DNA of 64,000 nt from Davidsoniella eucalypti (Eukaryota; Ascomycota; Sordariomycetes; Microascales; Ceratocystidaceae): contig RMBW01000044.1 of NCBI GenBank assembly GCA_004009845.1, positions 124,001 through 188,000 of the forward strand, written 5' to 3'. This document shows, piece after piece, positions 9,613 through 18,270 of this stretch. Position 1 is the stretch's first letter. Every line of letters starts with the position of its first letter. Under the pieces are notes generated by a model, which saw only the letters and a list, made by a program, of their open reading frames with translations, did not search any database and was not told the DNA's origin. A program made the position numbers and the translations under genes.

Positions 9613-12600
9613 CTAAGCGGAACTAGCCGAACCCTCGACCGGGAGAGAGTGCACGTTAAAGTAATTGTGTACCACGATCTTCGCCACCGCTGCCGCCGTA
9701 GCAGAGGCATAAGCCTGCCACTCCTTAGTCTTGTGGGTGTCCGAATAGTCCGAAATGCCTCTGACGACAAAGACGTTCTTGCGCACAGGAGAATTCGCAT
9801 CGCCAATCAGCACACCGATAGCCTCCATCTCAAAGGCCAGGACGTCGTTGTGCCGCGAAGCCTCGTCGCGGAGAACAGCGCCCTGGATGGTCGATGCGAC
9901 AGAGCCGATAGAGCCGATGTGGATGTTCGGCGTGCTGCCCGAGCCCTTTGGGCGCTCGCGGTATGGCTTGCAGGACAACTCCTTGCATGACTTGCTCTTA
10001 GCGCGGTCACATGGCTTGCTGCGTATACATGTACTGCAAGCCGGTTTGCATTGGTGTAGACTCTCTAGACGGTACAAGATATCCTTGGCAGGGCGCTCGA
10101 TCGGGCTTTTAGTATTCTTGGCCTTGGTCAAGATGCCTTCTAGCGTGGGCCCTAGGACACTCTGTTGCAGCGTGGGCAGCTGGGACCGCATGCGGTTGAG
10201 CATCTGTATGACGCTGCTAGTCATCTCGTACGACTTGCCACGGCGGCTGGCGACGATGCCGTTGTCTCCGTTCGGGCTGTTATCGGCCTGGACGATGCTG
10301 CTGGCTACGATTACGTCGCCCAACCACATCTTGGTGCCCGACTTGCCTTCGGGGCAGCCGCCACAGACACCGACAAGCATGACCACCTCGAGCTGTGGGC
10401 AGTGGCTGTTGACCCGATCGCGCATCTGCGCTGCTATCAAGTTGCCCGTGCCGTTGGACAGCATGACGATGACATAGACGCCGGCCATCTTGCCGATCTT
10501 GTAGATGTTCTCTTCCTCCGGCGGATCCAGGTCAGAAATGTCCTCGTCTAGCGAGTTGATTATGGCGTTGTACTCGCACGGCAACACGCACATGTAACAC
10601 AGCGAGATCTGCTCTAGGATCGGCCGTAGCCGCTCATACTTCTCGGCGGCCGCGTTGCGCTGGACTGAGGAGAACGAGGTCGTGCTGGGGAAGTAGGAGC
10701 CCTGGACCGAGGAGAACGAGGTCGTGCTGGGGAAGTAGGAGCCCTGGACCGGCACCGGAGAGTTGCTTCGATCGTGCGACGTGGCCCATGTATGACGTAG
10801 TGGCTGTCTCATCACAGGCGTGCTGTGGCAGTAGTGCAAGTGCGGTGTATAGCACGGCGTGGAAGCGGCCACGTTACTCCCGCACGACGAAAGCGGCGAG
10901 CCGTTGTTGATGGAGGAGCCCCAAGTCTTGGTCGATGTCGATGCCGCATCTGAGAAGACACTTTCGTCTACTGCGCACATGGGGATAGACTGGCTTGGGC
11001 TGTTATCTCGGATTCCAAGATCGTCGACCTGTTCTTCATCGGCTCTGAGTGAACACTCTCCAACGTTCGGTCGAGAAAGCTCTGTGAGTTTGAGGCAACT
11101 TTCGTCGTCTCTGCCTTCTTCAAGGTCGTCTCTGCCTTCTTCAAGTTCGTCTCTAGCTTCGGTTTCTTGCAGTGTGTTCTTCTTTTTCTTGAGATTCCGT
11201 AAAAACGACCGCGGCTTGGCCTTGAAGTCCTTGAACATGCTGTGTGTGGCATGGGTTGCAGCGTCGGCTTCATCGCTCACTAAGTCTAGAGAGTCCCTGC
11301 CCGTGTCTTCTTCGTGTTCGAGGGCTTCAATCTTATCCACGATCAACTGCTTGCAGGTCTTCACCTGATTCTTGATCCAGCGAGAGGTGCGGTGCTTATT
11401 GTTGGATGACCGCAAAGATGAACCTACATCTATCTCATCGAACTTGGGCACTCTGAGCAAGGCATCATCTATGTCATTGAGGGTTGCACCAACAACTGTA
11501 AGGTCGGCTAAGCTGTCAAACTCGTTGTGACTGGCGAGATCAATAAGGGCGTTCTTGGAGATGGCAGTCAGGTCTACCCAGTGGAACGGCAGATACGGAT
11601 AGGGTTGTATGTTACCAATGGTCTGCAGTAGCTGGCATCCAACGACAAGATGGCCACTGCGTGAGGTGGTCTCGCTGGCATAAGCCATGATAGTGAGCTT
11701 GAGAACAGCTACACTGCTGATCCAACTAAAGGGAGTGTCTGTGGACTCTTCCTGCTGGTCTAGTCGGCGTCCGGTGACAATGATGAGGTCTCTAGGCATG
11801 GAAACATCGCTAGAAGACGCTTCGGATGACACGGACTCGTCGGTATCTGAATCGGCAACTCCAGCAGTCTCTCCAATGCTGTGGAAGCCTGGGCTTGTTC
11901 TTGCCATCCATGTATCTTGGTAATAGCCGACCGAGAATTTGCTGCGGCGGTGCTGCTCTGAATGAACACTCTCCAAGGTTCGGTCGAGAAAGCTCTGTGA
12001 GTTTGAAGCAACTTGGCGACATTCTGTGCAGTTTAGGGCGTACGGACACTTGGCGTCGTCAGTGCAAGAGGTCATCTCGCTAGTCGAGAGGTCGAGATGG
12101 GCCTGTCCGATCTGGTGCATGATGTCCATGGCCAGCCAACACAGGTCCTTTTGTGGTGCCACGTTCTGCATCTTTTGGGTAAGGTTTATGAATCCTGGAC
12201 CTAGTCCCGGCAGGATAGTATCAGTGACGTCGTCCATAGCGTCGAGATCTTTACGCATGCGGCGGTGCTCGAAACTGACTTCGCCAATATATTCTAGCGA
12301 TTGGCCGTCTATGGCGACGGATGTCTCGATATTGGCTTCTTCGATGACATATAGAAGGGCCATCTTCAGCAATGGGAAGGTTTTGCGTAGTTTCGAGTAG
12401 TGCATTTCTAAAACAAAGATGTCGCAGGCTTCCGGCAGGCTGATCGCCACCACAATCTGGGAAGCTACGCAGCCACACACATAATCCAGGCCATTTTTGC
12501 CCTCATATCTTGGTACTTTATCTTGGATGACGTGATCAAACATTAGAGAAACCATGTGCATGCCAACCCGGCTTTGGCAGAGAATGGCGATAGAGACATT

Positions 12601-12630
12601 GCTTGGGTCGATATTGGTGAGAAACGGCAT
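9613..12630 (-). CDS. Double PNP_UDP-like protein 3 (1005 aa, intronless)
   Basis: The ATG at 12630 begins almost directly at the first PNP-like strand ('VSIAILCQSRVGMHMVSL'). Residues 1 to about 325 form a degenerate PNP-like domain: the catalytic-Asp block is replaced by 'IIVTGRRLDQQ', and the last helix ('SVAVLKLTIMAYA', about 312) is recognisable. Residues about 330-670 are low-complexity and charged, with an 'EGRDDLEEGRDD' repeat and a duplicated 14-residue segment. The C-terminal PNP domain (about 672-995) has 'LVGVCGGCP', 'WLGDVIVAS', a Cys-rich insert (10 conserved-looking Cys near 855-890), 'FEMEAIG' (about 931) and 'ISDYSDTHK' (about 960), so it looks catalytically competent as a nucleosidase or phosphorylase. 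The start codon follows a purine/pyrimidine minisatellite. The architecture is as in genes 1 and 2; the cellular role is unknown. Confidence 0.85.
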   Translation of the reverse strand: MPFLTNIDPSNVSIAILCQSRVGMHMVSLMFDHVIQDKVPRYEGKNGLDYVCGCVASQIVVAISLPEACDIFVLEMHYSKLRKTFPLLKMALLYVIEEANIETSVAIDGQSLEYIGEVSFEHRRMRKDLDAMDDVTDTILPGLGPGFINLTQKMQNVAPQKDLCWLAMDIMHQIGQAHLDLSTSEMTSCTDDAKCPYALNCTECRQVASNSQSFLDRTLESVHSEQHRRSKFSVGYYQDTWMARTSPGFHSIGETAGVADSDTDESVSSEASSSDVSMPRDLIIVTGRRLDQQEESTDTPFSWISSVAVLKLTIMAYASETTSRSGHLVVGCQLLQTIGNIQPYPYLPFHWVDLTAISKNALIDLASHNEFDSLADLTVVGATLNDIDDALLRVPKFDEIDVGSSLRSSNNKHRTSRWIKNQVKTCKQLIVDKIEALEHEEDTGRDSLDLVSDEADAATHATHSMFKDFKAKPRSFLRNLKKKKNTLQETEARDELEEGRDDLEEGRDDESCLKLTELSRPNVGECSLRADEEQVDDLGIRDNSPSQSIPMCAVDESVFSDAASTSTKTWGSSINNGSPLSSCGSNVAASTPCYTPHLHYCHSTPVMRQPLRHTWATSHDRSNSPVPVQGSYFPSTTSFSSVQGSYFPSTTSFSSVQRNAAAEKYERLRPILEQISLCYMCVLPCEYNAIINSLDEDISDLDPPEEENIYKIGKMAGVYVIVMLSNGTGNLIAAQMRDRVNSHCPQLEVVMLVGVCGGCPEGKSGTKMWLGDVIVASSIVQADNSPNGDNGIVASRRGKSYEMTSSVIQMLNRMRSQLPTLQQSVLGPTLEGILTKAKNTKSPIERPAKDILYRLESLHQCKPACSTCIRSKPCDRAKSKSCKELSCKPYRERPKGSGSTPNIHIGSIGSVASTIQGAVLRDEASRHNDVLAFEMEAIGVLIGDANSPVRKNVFVVRGISDYSDTHKTKEWQAYASATAAAVAKIVVHNYFNVHSLPVEGSASSA
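10660..10743 (-). repeat. 42-bp tandem duplication in PNP gene 3
   Basis: Two adjacent 42-bp copies (10660-10701 and 10702-10743) differ at a single visible position and a further 7 bp of the unit follows. In frame they encode the duplicated 14-mer 'GSYFPSTTSFSSVQ' just before the C-terminal PNP domain. Confidence 0.92.
11042..12014 (-). repeat. 60-bp dispersed duplication inside PNP gene 3, read in two frames
   Basis: The segments 11042-11101 and 11955-12014 match at 57 of 60 positions by eye and are 913 bp apart, which is not a multiple of three. In the single open frame they therefore encode unrelated peptides: 'VASNSQSFLDRTLESVHSE' from one and 'CLKLTELSRPNVGECSLRA' from the other. Both lie in linker-like sequence. 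Confidence 0.88.
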
Positions 12631-12644
12631 CTTGGCTTGAGGTA

Positions 12645-12731
12645 GAGAGGAAGAGAAAAAGGAAGAGAAAGAGGAAAAGGAAGAGAAAGAGGAAAAGGAA
12701 GAGAAAGAGGAAAAGGAAGAGAAAGAGAAAT
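12645..12731. repeat. 18-bp purine minisatellite in leader of PNP gene 3
   Basis: About four units of 'ggaagagaaagaggaaaa' start 15 bp upstream of the ATG at 12630. On the coding strand this is a continuous CT tract, so it probably lies in the 5' UTR or core promoter. Pyrimidine-rich tracts are common just upstream of fungal start sites, but a tandem 18-bp period is unusual. Confidence 0.85.
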
Positions 12732-13922
12732 AGTATAGGATAACAGAATGCTACTGCCTATCGAGACAGTCACAGAGTATAGAATAAACAATTAGAATAA
12801 ACAATTGACAGACTGATTTTCCTGTAAGAAACGAGAGATAAATGTTGCTTTGAGTCACAGAAAGAAGCAAACTGACTGAGGATTCTGGCCGGAATATTCG
12901 AGAGCTTTTATATTATCTTCTGTGCCAAGCTGGCTCTTGACTATTTGGGCCCAAACACGCAAGCCAGTAGATTCTCAAACAATATTAAATAGATGCTACT
13001 TATTTTCTTACTGGCGCATAGTCCAGGCCTTCGGACCTAGGTTTAGCATATATCGACAGATTACTATGAGCGCCTGGTTTCAGCCACCGGCCGGTCTTCG
13101 TTATCTCTGCTCAAGTTCACAAGCCTACGTCGCGCTTGCAATACGATAGCTTCGTGTGTAAGGGTTCTAGGCTCATCGAAGACATAGGCACGGCGATATA
13201 ATAGGTACTGCAAAGCGGACTAGGTTGTTCATTGGGGATGGCTTACATGGCCGTTTCTGTACGTCCGGTTCAGCCTGCTTTCTTCTATGTCAAGACTAGT
13301 TAAACAGGCTGCCGGAAAGAAGATTCAATTAATAGCGGCCAAAGTACCAGTGGCTATGTTGCATCTAGACGCGGTCTTGGATGGTCAGCGTATCAATATA
13401 GAATGTATGGTTGCAACAGCCACCAGTTCATCACACCTGGACACTTATCAGCGACCATTTCTGGCTCGTTCACAGTGGTATTGTATCATATACAAGATAC
13501 ATTGCTTGTCACTTGTAGTTGTACTTGTGTACTTAAAACTACTTGATCATCCCAGTCGAATTTCTACACATGGCTTCGACAGACCGTCCGACAGAAGCGA
13601 TCGAAGCGACGGCCAGCCAACCAGGTTGTAACAAGTGATCGACCTGTTCCTTCTATCAAGCTTGACAACCCTGTTTGATCCCTGCTCAGTTGTTTTCTTG
13701 TATGCCACAATTTCCAGCAACGACAAGTAACTGGGCAACTCGGCCGCTTTTTACATCTGACATACAACACACACGGAATTCTACAGTTAGCAGCCGGGCA
13801 ATCGCAACTTGAAAAGTAGCTCATCTTGTGATAACCGCGCCGCTCAATCACACAAAAAGCACTGCTATATTTGTACAATACGCTGGAGCCGATATTTTAT
13901 CTTACATTATAACTATATTTAT

Positions 13923-13972
13923 AGCATCTTCATAGCTCTATAGCTTCATAAGATTAAAGAATTAAAAAAAAA
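13923..13972 (+). mobile_element. Copy of the short 'agctctatagctccataag' poly-A element
   Basis: The sequence 'atcttcatagctctatag' followed by 'cttcataagattaaagaatt' and an A-run matches the 51-bp insertion at 43046-43096 with few changes. No clear target-site duplication can be seen because the right flank has degenerated into A-rich simple repeats. Confidence 0.65.
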
Positions 13973-14338
13973 CTGGAAAAAAACTGAAAAAAACTGAAAA
14001 AATTGAAATTGAAATTGAAAAATGAAAATTGAAAAAGAAATTGAAAAAATTGGATAAATTGAAAAAGTAATTGAATAAATTGTATAAATTGGAAACACTA
14101 AATTAAATTAAATTAAAAACGTTAAATATAATCAAATCAAATAAATTAAATTAAAAATTGAACATTAAAAAAATTGAAACTTGAAAAAATTGAAAAAAAT
14201 GGAAAATTGAAAAAAAAAACATTCTTTGTAATATATGGAAGTCTCCGACTTTTTATTATTATTATTATAATTGAAAAAAAAAATTCCAAACCACTCGGAA
14301 AGTTGTACGACAGGGAATGTTATCCATATAATTATAGG

Positions 14339-15062
14339 CATGACGTCAGAAGACTTTTGACTTTTTTTTATCCGTTGTATGTTGCACAACAGTTCGTGCC
14401 TGCCTTATCTGTAATTCAAATTACTTACAAACTACTACAATGATTAATATGTTTTTAGGCAAATTCAGCATTGGCAGATAATAATAAAATTATATTGCTC
14501 ATAAGCAGGGTAGCCAGAAAAGCAGACAAACGATGCTATCTACTAGTGAAAACTAAACCCATGACGTCAGAAGACTTTTGACTTTTTTTTATCCGTTGTA
14601 TGTTGCACAACAGTTCGTGCCTGCCTTATCTGTAATTCAAATTACTTACAAACTACTACAATGATTAATATGTTTTTAGGCAAATTCAGCATTGGCAGAT
14701 AATAATAAAATTATATTGCTCATAAGCAGGGTAGCCAGAAAAGCAGACAAACGATGATATCTACTAGTGAAAACTAAACCCCACATCATACAATAGACAA
14801 ACAACACTGAAATCCATCATCATACACCATCGCCTACTGCTGTAATTCAAATTGCTTACAAACCACTACAATAATTAATATGTTTCTAGGCAACTTCAGC
14901 ATTGGCAGATAATAAAAAAATTATATTGCTCATAAGCAAGGTAACCAGAAAAACAGGCAAACGATGCTATCTACTAGTGAAAACTAAACCCCACATGTCA
15001 TACAATAGACAAACAACACTAAAATCCATCATCATACTCCCCTCCATCTCCCATCGCCTACT
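14339..15062. repeat. 221-bp tandem duplication plus a diverged third copy, 3' flank of PNP gene 4
   Basis: Copies 1 (14339-14559) and 2 (14560-14780) are almost identical, and both begin 'catgacgtcagaagac'. A third, more diverged copy of the 'ctgtaattcaaatt' to 'aaactaaacccc' part runs from about 14840 to 15062, ending beside the stop codon of PNP gene 4. Copy 2 also shares the extra tail 'cacatcatacaatagacaaa' with copy 3. The array is probably a serial duplication of the gene's 3' UTR or flank. Confidence 0.88.
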
Positions 15063-15070
15063 ACCCCATC

Positions 15071-17566
15071 CTAATCCTTACGTTGTAGTTGAAAGTACAG
15101 GGTCGTAAACATCTTTGCAGCAGCTGCCGCCGTCACCGATGCATATCCTTGCCAGCCCTTACTCTTGTGAGCATCCGCATAATCACAGACACTCTTGATC
15201 ACCATCGAGTCGACCTCGTTCGAATTCAGGAACCCTGCAGCCTCCATCTCGAATCCGAGAACGTTGTAGAAGCTAGCCAGCTCCGACCGTGCTTTGGCGC
15301 CCTGCAGTGTCGCGTTTAGACAGCCCATGGTGCCGATGTGGAGCTTGGCAAGCGTATCCTTCGTTTCCCGTGCTCTATCTCGTGCAACCTCGCAGCCAAG
15401 CGTCGCACATTGGGTTGACTTGGCAGATGCGCATGCTGCGTCGCGCTCGCAGTAGTGGCAGTTGCGAGTCGGCGGACACTTGTGCGGTGCATTTTCGTCG
15501 TAGAGGAAATCGATATCGGGTTTCGCCAGCGAGTCGTCCTGTTCTTGCTGCGCTTTATCCGACATCCTGTTGATGTTGTCCCTTAGAGTGGCCCTGATCT
15601 TTCCGGGCGCAGTAGACCTCACGCGGTTGATCAACTGGGTAATTCTTGGTTTGAGATGTTGAGTGGGGGCGTGGCGTTGAGCATGGCCATGATCGCCCAG
15701 TGGTCCGCCGTCGACTGTGACTACATCCTCGGCTACAATGATGTCGCCCAAGTAGATAGCATTGCCGGAACGAGGTAGCGGGTCGCCGCCACAGATGCCC
15801 ACCAGGATAATCAATTTCAAATTCGGGCATTTTGCACCAATCTTATGCTTCATGCTCATGATACTGATGTTTCCCTGCCCGCTGGGTTTCGCAATCATCG
15901 CCAACTGGCCGTCAATCTTGCCAACATCGCAAATTATGTCTCCTTCTTCTGGGTTGACCTCCCTGATCCACTCGTCAAACGCCAGCTTAGCCGCTCTGTA
16001 CTCGCAAGGCACAACACAAACGTAGCATACAGCTATGTTCACCAAGAGATAGTGCAGGGACAAGTTGCATTGCTCCTTTTTCCTTGGGGGAAGCGGGGAC
16101 ATCGGTTGAGCCAGAGGAGGGGGAGGCCTGTACTGAACTTCACCCATCCCGCGGGAGGCCGGTGGCATAGTTGAAACTACTTCACAGACTTGACGGCCGG
16201 CTGGACGATCCGGTTTTCTGGGGCTGATTTCACTTACAACCATGGTCCGTTGGGCTAGTTTGGGAGACTCGAGGAATTCCGTCTCCGTCTCGACCAATGT
16301 GGTTGGTTTTCCAGGTATGACGGGTGTAAAGGAACCCGTGCCCTTGGACAATGGTTTCAGATGACGTTGTAGCATTGCTCGTGCCGGAATAATGTAACCT
16401 ACAAAGCTATACGCTGCTTTGATCACACAATATTCCTCGAGTGACACCGGCTTGAGGTTCATGTCGGTGAAGCCGAAAGTTGCCAAGGTATCTGCCTTAT
16501 CGAGTCCCGTATTGTCCAGGAATTCTTGGGGAACATAATGGCATTCGTCGGTCGGCAACAAAGGTGAGCTGACCCAGGTTCCTAGGGCAAGAGCTGTGGC
16601 CAAAGGAAGCACCTCCTCAGTAACCAACGCATATAGAACCTGTGCAATGTAGTCTATCTCGGGGGCGGGGGGCTCTATCTTGTCCTGTTGATTTGTCCGC
16701 GGCATCTTGTATAAAAATCTATGTCCAGGCTTTGAGCAGAAGATTGGCATATTGCGGTCGAACCTCCACGGGCCAGGGCGAGACACCAAAGATTCGAGGC
16801 CATCCGCATCGTTAGACCCGGCTGCCGTGGCGAGCATGATCATTTTAGTTACTATACACAGCTTCTTTTTCAATATATCGTTTAGTGCGTCTACCATCAG
16901 CATGGCTTCGAACGTGCTAATGCACTTTTTGAGGTGGAATAGCAAAATGGCGTCGATGAACGAAGACAAGGCTTCGGAATGCTCGTTGCGGATAATGCTG
17001 TACAAAAAATGGTGTCCGAGGCTAACGTTCAAGGTCGAAGGGTCGGGCAGATAAAGGAACTCGGATAAGATCATTTTCAGTATAAGCCTATCCAAGAGAT
17101 CTTCTGTTTTGCTAATTCTTTCATACAGCGGAATTAGGGGATCTATCCACTTTTTCAAGCCAGTTTCGAGCGCCGACAACACCTTTGGATCTTGGAGAGT
17201 AGCTTGGCGGCCCAAAGTGGTACCGGCATCACGATAGTTGGCTCGCTCAAAATCTGACGAGTCGGTTATCAGACTGTGGCTAAGCCACCCATCAAACTGA
17301 TCTTTCGAGCGCCTGGAAGTCTTCCACCACTCACACACGACAGACGTGGTCGTTTTATACAAAGATATATTCTCATACAATATTGACTCTGTGATGTTTG
17401 ACATGACGACAACGACCCTCTGGTTCATTGTCCGGAGCTCGTATGCCATAGAAGATGGAGTAGAGAGGTACGACCCGACTTGGAGATTCGATTTGAGCTG
17501 GCTAACGGCCTCGTAGTCAGGCGCCCATTTCTTGATCATGTAAAACGAGATATGCGGAGGATCCAT
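15071..17566 (-). CDS. PNP_UDP-domain protein 4 with unrecognised N-terminal region (831 aa)
   Basis: Translation from the ATG at 17566; the slightly longer frame starts with GTG. Residues 1 to about 420 are helix-rich and do not resemble the PNP halves clearly enough to name; the family is unknown to me. A Pro-rich linker (about 430-495) follows. Residues about 500-830 are a well-conserved PNP_UDP domain: 'CYVCVVPCEYRAA', 'LVGICGGDP' (about 588), 'YLGDIIVAE', a Cys-rich insert (about 692-725), 'FEMEAAG' (about 772) with the canonical substrate-binding Met-Glu, and 'VCDYADAHK' (about 795) with the catalytic Asp. It is the best candidate in the cluster for an active nucleoside-cleaving enzyme. 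It is the most upstream of the four co-oriented genes, 2.4 kb from gene 3. The N-terminal region may be a sensor or oligomerisation module, which is inference. Confidence 0.85.
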   Translation of the reverse strand: MDPPHISFYMIKKWAPDYEAVSQLKSNLQVGSYLSTPSSMAYELRTMNQRVVVVMSNITESILYENISLYKTTTSVVCEWWKTSRRSKDQFDGWLSHSLITDSSDFERANYRDAGTTLGRQATLQDPKVLSALETGLKKWIDPLIPLYERISKTEDLLDRLILKMILSEFLYLPDPSTLNVSLGHHFLYSIIRNEHSEALSSFIDAILLFHLKKCISTFEAMLMVDALNDILKKKLCIVTKMIMLATAAGSNDADGLESLVSRPGPWRFDRNMPIFCSKPGHRFLYKMPRTNQQDKIEPPAPEIDYIAQVLYALVTEEVLPLATALALGTWVSSPLLPTDECHYVPQEFLDNTGLDKADTLATFGFTDMNLKPVSLEEYCVIKAAYSFVGYIIPARAMLQRHLKPLSKGTGSFTPVIPGKPTTLVETETEFLESPKLAQRTMVVSEISPRKPDRPAGRQVCEVVSTMPPASRGMGEVQYRPPPPLAQPMSPLPPRKKEQCNLSLHYLLVNIAVCYVCVVPCEYRAAKLAFDEWIREVNPEEGDIICDVGKIDGQLAMIAKPSGQGNISIMSMKHKIGAKCPNLKLIILVGICGGDPLPRSGNAIYLGDIIVAEDVVTVDGGPLGDHGHAQRHAPTQHLKPRITQLINRVRSTAPGKIRATLRDNINRMSDKAQQEQDDSLAKPDIDFLYDENAPHKCPPTRNCHYCERDAACASAKSTQCATLGCEVARDRARETKDTLAKLHIGTMGCLNATLQGAKARSELASFYNVLGFEMEAAGFLNSNEVDSMVIKSVCDYADAHKSKGWQGYASVTAAAAAKMFTTLYFQLQRKD

Positions 17567-18270
17567 GCTTGCCACGGGGTAGCTTATAAATGGGAGGTTG
17601 AAAGAGCAAAGATGACATCAAAGATCTCTAGAAAGTCGACTTGGCATATAGGGAAGATGCCACGGTAATAAATTTTATAGAAGCATATCGGTGAAGATAG
17701 AGCAAGTGTCGGGGAAAATGACGGTGACGAAGAGAAAGCTAGCGAGTAAATGGAACGCTATGGACGTCAGGCTCTTTCTAGCTTATGTTGGGCATCATCA
17801 TCGGCTTCGCTTCCCCCACATTGGGCATCTGAACGTCTATGTCACAATTAGCTCGCAGGTTCCTTATATCTGTGCAATGTTCTATCTGTAATGTTCCATC
17901 TGGGCTCGGCAACGAGACGATTGGTTAGCCTGGTCAAATCTGACATTATGCACGATATCATCATACACGAGGACTTTTTCACAGCTCTATAGCTCCATAA
18001 GGTTAATGAAGTAAAAAAATCATACACCAGAACATCTTTATAGCTCTATAGCTCCATAAGGTTAATGGATTAAAAAAAATCATACACGAGAACATCTTCA
18101 CAGCTCTATAGCTCCATAAGATTAATAGATTAAAAATAATCATGCACGAGAATAATCATACGCGAGAAAAATGGGTTGCGTAGGATGGATAGCTTTTAAA
18201 CATTCTGCTTTGATTTATAGAGGCAGATTAAGTTAATAGGCGTTTGTCCGACCCTATAACAGTGAATCCT
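17567..18270. other. Spacer between PNP gene 4 and the four-TM gene
   Basis: About 700 bp without a gene. It contains the presumed promoter of PNP gene 4 (head side) and the 60-bp tandem array at 17960-18166. Confidence 0.6.
17960..18166 (+). repeat. 60-bp tandem array made of target site plus micro-retroelement, x3
   Basis: The target-like 12-mer 'atcatacacgag' (with variants) recurs at 17960, 18019, 18079, 18139 and 18155. Between the first four copies lie three copies of the 'agctctatagctccataag' + 'ttaatgaatt' + A-run element. Each unit is therefore one insertion plus its target duplication. Either one insertion was amplified in tandem or the same site was hit repeatedly. Confidence 0.85.

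Larger units (their letters stand above)
12732..15070. other. Long AT-rich spacer between PNP genes 3 and 4
   Basis: No gene is supported in these 2.3 kb. The stretch 13956-14215 is extremely A-rich simple sequence built from variants of 'aaattgaaaaa'. It follows a poly-A element and may be an expanded poly-A tail. The tandem array at 14339-15062 is listed separately. Confidence 0.6.

Noticed and set aside
10859..11368. 169-residue Ser-rich plus-strand frame
   Set aside because: It is the reverse of the charged linker of PNP gene 3; the Ser richness is an artefact of the opposite-strand codons.
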